Shown in pieces: positions 24,657 to 34,795 of a stretch of DNA of 64,000 nucleotides. The stretch is from Haliclona indistincta (taxonomy: Eukaryota > Porifera > Demospongiae > Haplosclerida > Chalinidae). The stretch spans positions 5,060,588 to 5,124,587 of the forward strand of contig OZ024785.1 of the NCBI GenBank assembly GCA_964017065.1, given 5' to 3'. The position numbers were made by a program, and so were the translations under genes. How positions within the stretch are numbered: position 1 is the stretch's first letter; every line of letters begins with the position of its first letter. The notes below the pieces were generated by a model that saw only the letters and a program-made list of their open reading frames with translations, was not told where the DNA came from and ran no database searches.

Positions 24657-26292
24657 GTTCCTACGCAACTTAGTGATGCTTCGCATTATCAGTTAGCTAC
24701 CACACTGTGGAGTTAATAATTGTAATAGTGGTGTCATGTTAAATTGTGGAGTTTACACTGAACGATATATAGAAGAATGGTTTTTGCATCATATTCTATA
24801 TCTTGCAAGTACGAGCTTGGTGTTATTAGCAGTTGTGAGCCATACAAACAGACAAATCCAAATACTCGATCCTCACTGGCACATACACAATACAATACGC
24901 TCTTGTAATACCTTATTGTGATGATGCCGCTGAGCTTAGCAGAATCACAGTTTCACAATACAATGAACAATGAACAACAAATAAATAGATCTATATCACA
25001 TGACAGACAAAGAGACAGACAGACTGACTGACAGACTGGTGCTTCGCTACTCATCAACCATACACTACACATTATGACATTCTACACCTCAATCACACAA
25101 TCACTAAAAACAGTCCATCACTTCTCTCCCTTCTTATCTCTCCCATCTCTTGGAATAAATTGGTCGGAAGGACGACGATCACGAGTCAAATGGCAGTTTT
25201 TCGGAGCGGAATCCATAGAAACAGCACTGTTGGCTGTCATCGATTGAATGTGACGCAAAGCACGTTTGTGGCCGGCCATCTTAGTGCAAAAATTGTGCAA
25301 ATATGGGATTTATAGTATAGGCTTGATTTTTGACCTAGTTATAGTTTGAAGACAGTTCTCAATGTTTGATACACACATCACTATAATAATGTTTTATTAT
25401 ATTGTTCTTCTTCAGATCTTGAAGGCGAAATCAGACGTCTTGAATATGAAATCTGTTGGTTAACAGACTTGCTTCATCAAATCAAAATTAATTTATTCAT
25501 TGCTCATTCAAATTATTGTGTAGCAAGGGAATAGGTTACTAAATTTAGCAGAATCAGTGCTTTATTGTTGATGTGTGACTGATGTCATCCCAACAGCTCG
25601 CTCAAAAAGAACTTTAATAACATATACACTATGCTACAGAATAGCACGCCTGCAGCTTTAACTGGGATTTGACAGAAAAATAAAATAAATCTAGATGATA
25701 AAAAAATACTGGACACACAAAAGAATATTGAAATAGCTATTGGTTCAGTAGTGATCGGGTGGACGTTAATATTTCACTTGAGATTGGGCTTCACCAATGG
25801 TATCCATGACCGCAAACTTGCGTTGTGAGAACACTATTAACCACCAACTGCTTGCAACACATTGCTGACAGACTACACTCCAACTTGAGGTGTCCATGTC
25901 CTCTTGATCGTGTTGGTGACAGGGGCAGTGTGCAAATATGGATTCCAATTCATTTTACCATGCTACGATTCATAATAATCTGTAATCCTTAATTCGACTA
26001 ATGATATTTACCATTATAGGGCTGGGGCACTCATTATTAATTTGGTTGCAATTTATGCAGCCCACTGTCTCCAAGCTACGTTTACGCAAATTTTAATCAA
26101 TCTCTGAAAATGAGTGAACTGCAAGCAAGCTTTATCAGTCATGGGTCCAGGTCATAGATATGTCTTCTTGATGTCTGATTACTATTGGGTCAGTTGAGAT
26201 GTTAAAATGTTAATCCCACTGATGTATGCAGAAATTATAGTATACTTTAGTCTAATATTGATGAGTGTGCATCTTTCTCTACTAACTCAAGA
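24657..26292. other. Mostly non-coding insert in the array
   Basis: No supported gene. A 53-codon open frame on the minus strand (25118-25279) starts MAGHKRALRHIQS and is rich in Lys/Arg; it could be a small gene or chance. The rest has only short frames. None of it matches other array units. Confidence 0.35.
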
Positions 26293-26541
26293 TCAATCAT
26301 GGTTTAACAGAGAGTAAAGTTTCTCTCCAGTGTGAGTTCGGATGTGACGTTGCAAATCTCCAGCACTATGTTTGGTAGAGTATGGACAATGAGGGCACTG
26401 GTGTACCTTAGTTTGATCAGTTGAATGCTTAGTACGCATATGGGTACTGAGATGTGCAGACTGGGTAAAGCATTGCCCACATTCCTCACACGAGTATGGC
26501 TTCTCTCCAGTGTGAGTTCGGATGTGACGTTGCAAAATCAT
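26293..26541 (-). pseudogene. Fragment of a ZNF finger exon
   Basis: Encodes three finger pieces (an end of an A finger, a B finger with QSAHLST, and an A finger with AGDLQRH), then loses homology after TGEK on the 3' side and before ILQRH on the 5' side. No other ZNF exons lie nearby. It is a stray piece of an array unit in the same orientation as the intact genes. Confidence 0.8.
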
Positions 26542-26804
26542 AATTGATTTGAGGGTTGATCGAAAAATAATCAAAAGACATCTGTCTCTCACCACATAAT
26601 AATATAATTATGTTGCTATATTATTATTGCTATAATATAGCGTGTGCATTCCCATGTGCAATGGGTCATGAACCAAACACAGCTTTCACTGGATGTGTTC
26701 CAGTGCATATCTGTGTTACCAGCAATCCCTGTCAGAATGGAGCAACATGTAATATTGGTACCAACAGCAATACTGACTACACCTGCTCATGTCCAGTGTT
26801 GGGG
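26542..26804 (+). pseudogene. Inverted EGF-cassette fragment
   Basis: On the plus strand, 26641-26800 encodes CAFPCAMGHEPNTAF, then CVPVHICVTSNPCQNGATC and TDYTCSCP, identical in type to the first exon of the truncated EGF copies, including its AG acceptor and the AT-rich sequence 5' of it (26560-26640). All other array copies read on the minus strand. Homology ends at CAGTGTTGGGGCAAG. It marks an inversion breakpoint. Confidence 0.8.
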
Positions 26805-26962
26805 CAAGCACTTATATATACTTAAGTGCTTGAAGCACAACTTCAAGCACTTATAAAAGTGCTTAAGCACGAGCACAAATCCTTTTATATGTAAAGTGCT
26901 TGAAGCACAAATTCAAGCACTTTAAAAGTGCTTAAGCACAAGCAAAAGCACTTTTAGCCAAA
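26805..26962. repeat. Palindromic AGTGCTT/AAGCACT repeat cluster
   Basis: Two units of about 80 bp, each made of AAGTGCTTGAAGCAC and AAGTGCTTAAGCAC motifs in both orientations. The left end CAGTGTTGGGGCAAGCACTT looks like a transposon terminus, but no matching right end was found. Confidence 0.55.
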
Positions 26963-27248
26963 TTGTCATGTATGACATAGTTCTTCCTCATGCTCCTGTT
27001 TGAATTTATCTGTGGGAAACATTATACCTATGTTGCACTGCTTGTGTCATTGTTAATAATTTACACAAAGATCAAACAAATTTCATACTGTAGCTACATG
27101 TATAATGACAGGTCATGTTGCTATAGTAATGATGGTTTATGCAAAAGAATTAGATCATAATAATTATTGCGTGAATAACAAACAGTGTAATACACCACTG
27201 CACCCTATAGCTAAAGTAGTTGATCCACTCAATGAAGAGCTGACCAGA

Positions 27249-30200
27249 TCAATGCTTTCTCTGCTTGTGTCTATTACAAGTTGAACGCAAGGTGAAGCAC
27301 TGCCCACATATATCACACGAGTATGGTTTCTCTCCTGTGTGACTTCGGATGTGACTTCGCAAATCATTAGCACTATGTTTGGTAGAGTATGGACAATGAG
27401 GGCACTGGTGTACCTTAGCTTGATCAGTTGAATGCTTTGTACGCATATGGTGAGAGAGATTAGCTGACTGAGCAAACCTCAGACCACATTCCTCACACGA
27501 GTATGGTTTCTCTCCAGTGTGAGTTCGGATGTGACGATGCAAATCTCCAGCACTATGTTTGGTAGAGTATGGACAATGAGGGCACTGGTGTACCTTAGCT
27601 TGTTCAGTTGAATGCTTTGTACGCATATGATAAGAGAGACTAGCTGACTGAGCAAACCTCTGACCACATTCCTCACACGAGTATGGTTTCTCTCCAGTGT
27701 GAGTTCTGATGTGACGATGCAAATGTCCAGCACTATGTTTGGTAGAGTATGGACAATGAGGGCACTGGTGTACCTTAGCTTGATCAGTTGAATGCTTTGA
27801 ATGCTTTGTACGCATATGGTAAGAGAGACCAGCTGACCGAGTAAAGCTCTGACCACATTCCTCACACGAGTAAGGTTTCTCTCCAGTATGAGTTCGGATG
27901 TGACGATGCAAATCTCCAGTACTATGTTTGGTAGAGTATGGACAATGAGGGCACTGGTGTACCTTAGTTTGATCAGTAGAATGCTTTGTACGCATATGAT
28001 AAGAGAGACTACCTGACTGAGCAAACCTCTGACCACATTCCTCACACGAGTATGGTTTCTCTCCAGTATGAGTATGGATATGGTTTTTCAAATGGTGAGA
28101 TTCCGTGGCTACGTATGGACAGTGAGGGCACTGGTATGACTTGTTTAGACGAGGACGAGACGAACTTGATTTCGGATGTTTTGAAATTTTCGTAGTGTAC
28201 ATGTAGGCTTGACTACTCAGTGCAGTACTGTGGTCTGAGATCACATCCTGTTCTACGGCCTGCAAAGCAAAACATGATTTTATGAGGAAAGCAATCAATG
28301 CACTGCATATGCAAGCTGACCTCCACTTCACAATGTTGATCACTATCTTCATCATTTGCCGCATCTTGTTCTACATTATCTGACATATCTTGGCCTTCTT
28401 CTGTCACTTTGTCCTCTTCAATCACCACCTCATGACTCATAGCCACACCCACATCACCGGCTTCACTACAACTAGTCTATTAGATAATACAAAGGCCTCA
28501 CGATCACACTATAAACATGTACTTACAGGAAAGTGAGGGCACTGGTATTTCTCATCATTGTTTTGCTGATACTCATGATCATCGGAGAACGTTTTGCAAT
28601 AGGCCTGTTTAGCGTTCTGCATACGACGATCTAATAGTGCAAAATATTTAAAGTCGACAGTGTAAATCCATTTTTTGACTCACAAACAGTCTCTACTGTG
28701 ACCAGTTCAATGAGAGGGTTGAGTAAGTGTATCTGATCACTGACGACTGATAGCTCTTCAAATAGCTCACTCAGTCTCTGATAATAGAGAGAGGCAGTGC
28801 AGCAGACAGGGTGAGTAGGGTTGGTACCTTATCATGACTCTCACTGCTTTCCTCATCTCTCATCATGTGTATGCACACACACGTTACAATGGAGTATCGT
28901 AGCTGTAGCAAGTACTGTAGATTCACATCACTCCACTCCTGTTGCTGCTCCTCAAGGCCACGGCTCTTCTTGTTGACTGCATCCTCTGTGACCATCTGTA
29001 TACACTCTGAACAGACCATCACAGTACATGCTAGTACAGTGTCTCAGCTAGCCACACCTTCCATAGTGTCCAAGATACTGATGGCTGCCTCTAAGTGTGT
29101 GTCCTGGTCTGCAGTATTGAGCTCTGAGAACACATCATAGTACTTCTGTGTGAGAGAGTCAACTATTGGCATGCCACACCCACTCACTCACCATGCCTAT
29201 TGTCTCGATCCATTGTTCTTCATGATCGATCAATGATGACAGTGTCCTCCATCGATCCTCTAACTCCTTCAACTCTGACCTGGCCCTCGTCAATGTTTCT
29301 CTCACTTCTGTTTCCTCTACTCGTTGCGGCTCTATCACACTGTTCTCCAGATGCCATATCCTCTCACTCAGCTGCTCCTGTCTCCCAAGGTTAGTGAACC
29401 TCTTTGTCTTCAGTTCAGTCATTGTTGCTGTGAACTCCACATCATGTAAATCACTCTTGAGTTTCTCTGTGTGAGTACATTAGTACATTAGTATATTGTG
29501 TGATGTGTGTCTCTTACTGATCTTGTCTGCAATACTCTCATACACAGCTCTCTCCTGCTCCACAATCTCTTTCTCCTTCTCCACTAGCTCCAATGCTTCA
29601 ACACGTTGCTTCTCTAGTTCCTCAAGAGTCACTGTATCCTCTTCCTCCTGCTCTCTTCTCTTCACCAGCTCATAGTTCCTCACAGCTTCTTCAACAGCCT
29701 CCTCTGTAAGTAGATAATGGTTGTTTACTTTAATAGCAATAAAAAATCTAGACTTGACAACAAAATTAATGTTTAACAAGTTGTAACAAGCATCAAACAT
29801 TTTTGCTGTCTATCTACCTGAGCATTGTTCACATTTCTTCAACTCCTCTCTCATCCTATCTTTCTCTCCCTCCACTAAACTATTCAAGTAGCTCTTGTAA
29901 GCTCTACCATACTCATCCAGTGCTGGTGTTTGTGGAACCAGTCGACCATAGTTGTAAGCAAGGTCAAGATGGTTGAGTACTTTAGTGGGTGTAACTGTAG
30001 GGAGGTTGTGAGTATGAGCTAGTGAGAGGACCTGGTCAATCTTGGCTAGCAGTTGTTGAGGTATGGCTGAAGAGGAGATAGTTTGAGTTGTTTCACCATA
30101 CTATAACCAGCTAGCTTGCTAACCATCGCCACGTGTAGCTGATGACTTCCCGGTTTCTTCTACATAGACGCGTCTAGCGGACAGATCGTTCCCTATACGA

Positions 30201-30289
30201 CGAGGAAAACGTTACTAGTACACTATACACGAGACAGACTTACCAGATCTGCTCAACAGCTCGGTACTACAGCAACTTGCGAAAGACAT
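27249..30289 (-). CDS. ZNF-4: coiled-coil C2H2 zinc-finger protein, 10 fingers
   Basis: Ten exons; exon 1 30244-30289, finger exon 27249-28259 (1011 nt). The finger exon equals ZNF-2's plus one 180-bp A-B pair plus 9 nt: the linker after finger 4 carries an extra SKH, a slip in HSKHSTDQ. No stops or frameshifts. Exon 4 has one extra codon (IEPQRVEE). The fingers carry helix residues TGD, AGH, AGD and AND in the A positions. About 800 residues predicted. It is the only ZNF copy whose downstream EGF partner is missing. Confidence 0.85.
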
Positions 30290-30647
30290 GGACTCGAGGC
30301 TCAAACACGCGTCACGTAAACTGAAAAGTGGGTGTGTCGTATGCGCGCGAAATTCAATGAGTGGTCGTAGTGCTAGCGAACTATGTCATGGCATAGCATA
30401 GATAATACAGTACGGTCATGGTAAGGCCCCTTGGTCATGGTGACTCTTTACCTTTCCTGGTATCGTCTATTTCTCACTAATAGTTTTTCAGTAAGATATT
30501 CTCCTGCGGACCTCACATGTAGTACTAAATCAAAACACACTGTCATACAAATTCGTTTGACATTATTCTCATAATAGAATCTGTTCATTTTGAATCAGTT
30601 ATTGTTTATCACGTACAGCATGGCAGCTGTGAGATAGCCAACTCAAT
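30290..30647. other. ZNF-4 upstream block and start of spacer
   Basis: Conserved array upstream sequence. Homology stops at GCCAACTCAATTTTTG and resumes at about 32232 with TGTAGTTCTTCATTTGAGGG, so 30648-32231 is inserted DNA. Confidence 0.7.
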
Positions 30648-30919
30648 TTTTGTAATAGAGTAGAGATTGATTGCTACGTCTATAATAATTACAGGTAGTA
30701 TCGTGGTAGCTTTTTTGCCGTAGCACAGAAACAATAAAGCACCAAAGGTGCAGATGCCTCGGTGCAGTAGCATGTATGCTAGCATGCAATTAGCAGATGC
30801 ACATGACAGCACATAATGCATGAATGCAGTAGATCCATGGAAGCATCAAAACAGTATCATAGAAGCATGCAATGCAAGCTACAGTAGAAGTGACCGGCAG
30901 ATCCATGGAACATGCAGGC
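30648..30919. other. Left part of the 1.6-kb insertion
   Basis: Starts at the homology break. It contains several GCATG/CATGC motifs and no gene. Confidence 0.4.
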
Positions 30920-31270
30920 AAGCAGCAGATCATAGCAACAGTGCTATGGAAGCACAGGCTAGTGGCAGCTATCCAGCAGCAGGCAAGCAGCAGATCATAG
31001 TGACAGTGCTATGGAAGCGCAGGCTAGTGGCAGCTATCCAGCAGCAGCAGATCATAGCAACAGTGCTATGGAAGTGCAGGCTAGTGACAGCTTATCCAGC
31101 AGCAGACAGCAGATCATAGCAACAGTGCTATCGAAGCGCAGGCTAGTGGTAGCTATCCAGCAGCAGCAGCAGGAGCAGCAGCAGCTGAAGCAGAAGCAGA
31201 AGCAGCAGCAGCAGATCAAAGCAACAGTGCTATGGAAGCGCAGGCTAGTCGTAGCTATCCAGCAACTGTA
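30920..31270. repeat. Minisatellite, about 57-66 bp unit, five copies
   Basis: Copies beginning CAGATCATAGCAACAGTGC start near 30926, 30991, 31048, 31109 and 31215, separated by CAG-rich spacers of varying length. One plus-strand frame reads through several copies (AMEAQASGSYPAA), but it lacks a plausible start and is likely not coding. Confidence 0.8.
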
Positions 31271-31687
31271 CAAGCTGTTGTACAAAAGTTGTAGTGAAGC
31301 CCAGGTGAAGCCAAACAAAATAATACTCATGTTGTAGCTGGGCGTGACTGTAACTGCTCTGCTCGCTCCGGCTCACCAGTCGAGCAGCTAAGTGAACTCA
31401 AACACGCTTTCGCTCGCTAGTTTCACTGCTGCCAATGGAGTCGCGCGAGCTGTACTATCACAGATCAAGCCTTCAAGTTGCACTGTAGCCATCTGTAGAC
31501 AGTTTTGTCTATGAAGTAGGCCCGAGCGCTCAAGACGGCTGTTTAGGTTAGCAAATCACTCCATAACTTCAAAACAAAGGCTTTAATAGCAAATCTGTCA
31601 AATTTGATTTTCATAAACTATCGAGATCTACCTGTATTGCAAGTTTCAGCGCTTAGTAGCAAGCGGTTGCTGAGATACGCATTGCGA

Positions 31688-31728
<41 letters not shown>

Positions 31729-31765
31729 AACAGACTACTGTATGCCTCGTGGCTCCGCCCACACC
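31271..31765. repeat. Insertion middle part with CA microsatellite
   Basis: A CA repeat lies at about 31691-31725. Otherwise nothing recognised. Confidence 0.6.
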
Positions 31766-32234
31766 TCGGCATAATAATCATTGATAAGACGTTTCGATCC
31801 GAGGATCTTCATCAGTTATAAAAACAAAATAAGACACTAAACTTAAATAACAATCTTCCAGGTGGTGTGGCATGAGGTGTGCATGTGACGAGTATGTTAA
31901 GATGTATGTGTGCACAGGAGAAATGTCATACAACAGATACAAAACAAAAAAATGAATAACAATATTAATTTAATTAACCACAATAAACAAACTACATTGA
32001 GGAGAGACGCCAAACAGTGTCAAGTTGGTAGCCTTGGTCTAGATTTAGAGTCTTGTCAGTTCTCTTGATGTAGAGTGCTTCCTTAACTTTTCTCTTTGTC
32101 CAATTTGGCTCATTCGTCAATACCTCTGCGTTATCCCACATGATTTTGTGATTCGTTAGTTTGACATGTACTGCTATACCATTGTTAGGGTCTTTGTTTT
32201 TTACTGATCTCTTGTGTTCTGACAATCTCAATTT
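31766..32234 (-). mobile_element. 3' end of a Penelope-like retroelement (GIY-YIG region)
   Basis: The minus-strand frame 31992-32240 contains RLSEHKRSVKNKDPNNGIAV, then HKIMWDNAEVL, NWTKRKVKEALYI and LNLDQGYQLDTVW. This is the C-terminal signature I know from the GIY-YIG endonuclease of Penelope-like elements (RL.EH, W..R...EA..I, LN.D.G). The reverse transcriptase part is absent: the element is 5'-truncated at about 32234, where array sequence resumes. Downstream of the stop lies a tail containing GATGAAGATCCTCGGATCG, a common Penelope terminal motif. Confidence 0.75.
31788..31815 (-). ncRNA. Hammerhead-ribozyme-like core in the Penelope tail
   Basis: The minus strand reads CTGATGA, then AGATCCTCGGATC, then GAAAC. 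CUGAUGA, a stem II able to pair (GATCC/GGATC), and GAAA are the conserved parts of hammerhead ribozymes, which are known in Penelope-like elements. Stems I and III could not be confirmed by eye, so activity is uncertain. Confidence 0.45.
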
Positions 32235-32785
32235 GTAGTTCTTCATTTGAGGGTTAATGGTCCCCACCACTGTGATCCAATACTAAGAGTAGATGGTTTC
32301 TAATGATAAATTGTTCCAAAGTTGGGTAACAGAACAGAAGAAAGAATATTTATATTGATTAGTGTGAACAAAAGGAATTTTAAATTGAAACACTAGATCC
32401 TTATTCTTGAAATAGATAACAGAGGAGGAAGATCAGGAGGAAAATAAACAATAATTATCGTGAAAAAATTTTAAAGAGAGCGGTCAGGGACTGGAAAGAT
32501 CGACGGTCTTGAAGAGATTGTAGCTTAGACAGATCAAGAAGGTCTTCATCCGGCTAGTATAGTGTCTAGTTACTCCAGCTAGTGATTCCAATCCATAATG
32601 ATATACGCTACTATCTTTATGCTGCTTGAATTTTGACATTGCATGAGCCACATCCAACAGTCAAATTCATGTGTTGGTATTTCCTTATTGATTATTAAAA
32701 ATAATTCATAAACACAATAACAATAATCATTATGTGACAAACACTATATCTGGGGACTATGTACCTAAACACTACACAGATCTGA

Positions 32786-34175
32786 CTATACTTTAGTGTT
32801 TTCCAGCTTCAATTTATCTTCATCTTTTTCAACGTTAGGTTTGTTGTCTTCTTTCCTGTCTTTGCAGCACCTCCATACCATCAGCGCAGGTACAACTATC
32901 AAGAAGAATATGAAGACAATCCCTAAAGCTATCAAGAGCCACTGCCACCATGTGAGAATTATAGCAGGAGTTATTGAAGCTGATAAAACAAAGAAAAAAA
33001 TGATTTCAATATTGGAGTGTGCTCTTACTGCATTGCAAGTTGTCCTCCAAGTTGAATCCAATATTACATATCACATCCCTGTCTGGATTGAGAGCACAAG
33101 GCACAGTTCACCACAACACATTCTGTGCAGTCAGCTCCTCTCCAGGAGTTGACGCAAGTACACGAGTATTCTTCACCATCACTTGAACATCCACCACCAT
33201 TTTGGCATGGATTTGGTGAGCAAGAACTCCCTCTTGTAGCTAAAACACTGAGTAAAATAATTATAATTATAAAGTTAGTTTTATGCTCACAGCAATTTTT
33301 GTCAGTGAAGGGAGGTACACATGAGCAGGTGTAGTTAGTGTTGCTGTTAGTACCAATATTACATGGTGCTCCATTCAGACAGGGATTGCTGGTGAGACAG
33401 ATATGCACTGGAACACATACGCCAGTGCAGGTTGAGATTTGTTCGTACCCAGCCATTGGACAAGGAAGATCGCATACTGAAAGAAAACAGAATAGCTGAT
33501 GTTCAATAACATATTATGCTCACTTTCGCAATTTTGTCCAGTGAAGTTTGCAGGACATGAGCAGGTGTAGTCAGTGTTGCTGTTAGTACCAATATAACAT
33601 GTTGCTCCATTCTGACAGGGGCTGCTAGTGAGACAGATATGCACTGGATCACAGATGTCACAAGCTGGGTTCGCCTTCTGACCCAGCGGACAAGAGAGAA
33701 CTCACTCTGAAAAATAGTTCCCACACAAGTGTTGGATCATCTACAGTAATTAATTTATCTGCTAGCTTACGATTGCAAGTCTGTCCTGAGTAGTTGGGAG
33801 GACATGAGCAGGTGTAGTCATTGTTGCTAGTGCCGATATTACATGTTGCTCCATTCTGACAGGGATTGCTAGTGAGACAAATGTGTACTGGATCGCACAT
33901 AGTGCAACCTGAATTAGCCTCCTCACCCGGAAAACATGAAAGAACACAATCTATAACAGACTTGTCATTAATTTTTATTCTCGTACCTGTACAAAAATCC
34001 CCACCATACATGTAATTACCGGGACATGAGCAAGTGTAGTCAGTGTTGCTGTTACTACCAATCACACATGTTGCTCCATTCTGACAGGGATTGCTGGTGA
34101 CACAGATATGCACTGGAACACATCCAGTGAAAGCTGTGTTTGGTTCATGACCCATTGCACATGGGAATGTACATG
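32786..34175 (-). pseudogene. EGF-5: 5'-truncated, decayed EGF/TM gene
   Basis: Cassette exons at about 33986-34175, 33770-33945, 33530-33710, 33290-33475 and 33015-33240, with the TM/tail exon at 32786-32980. The first two cassettes and the TM exon are open (ALGIVFIFFLIVVPALMVW, then a charged tail). Two lesions remain: the TGA in place of the first Cys of the third cassette, shared with EGF-1 and EGF-2, and a TAA (GATATGTAA, a lost TGT codon) in the last cassette. It is the least decayed truncated copy, but it also lacks the N-terminal exons. Skipping the third cassette, a phase 1-1 exon, would avoid only the first stop. Confidence 0.8.
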
Positions 34176-34199
34176 CTATAATTAAAAATTTAATAGCAA

Positions 34200-34527
34200 T
34201 AATTTTATTTTATTTTATTTTAGCAAATTGCATGGACACACACAAATAGCAATGCATGCTAATACAGGGTGTGTACCCAAATGAATAAACAAATTAATTA
34301 AGTATACAGAGATGATAAAATAATGTAGAATAGCATGAGTCCAGATACGTGAAAGAAAGAAAGAAGTCACCGATCAGTAGCCGCAAGTGTAGGTGAATGG
34401 TTAGAAGAGGTCAGCCACAAATATAATAGTAGAGAGGTAGAATCAAACAAAGTTAGGTGAACAGGTCAGTAAACAAGAGAACAGTAGATTGAGCAAGAGG
34501 TCGATAAGTACAGGCTTAGCAAGAGGT
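34200..34527. other. Insertion between EGF-5 and ZNF-5
   Basis: About 330 bp absent from the other units. It starts with a TTTTA run and contains two AGCAAGAGGTC-type direct repeats (about 34493 and 34520). No coding sequence or clear terminal repeats. Confidence 0.5.
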
Positions 34528-34795
34528 CATAATATAGCAACATAAAATATTATGTGGTGAGAGACAGATGTCTTTTGATTATTTTTCACCAAGTCGCAAA
34601 ACATAAGGATCAAACAAATTTCATACTGTAGCTACATGTATAACGACAGGTCATGTTGCTATATTAATGATGGTTTATGCAAAAGAATAATTATTGATAG
34701 ATCATAATAATTATTGCGTGAATAACAAACAGTGTGATACACCACTGCACCCTATAGCTAAAGTAGTTGATCCACTCAATGAAGAGCTGATTAGA

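Noticed and set aside
31011..31337. Protein-coding repeat gene (MEAQASGSYPAA)
   Set aside because: The frame merely runs through a minisatellite whose unit length varies, and it shifts between copies.
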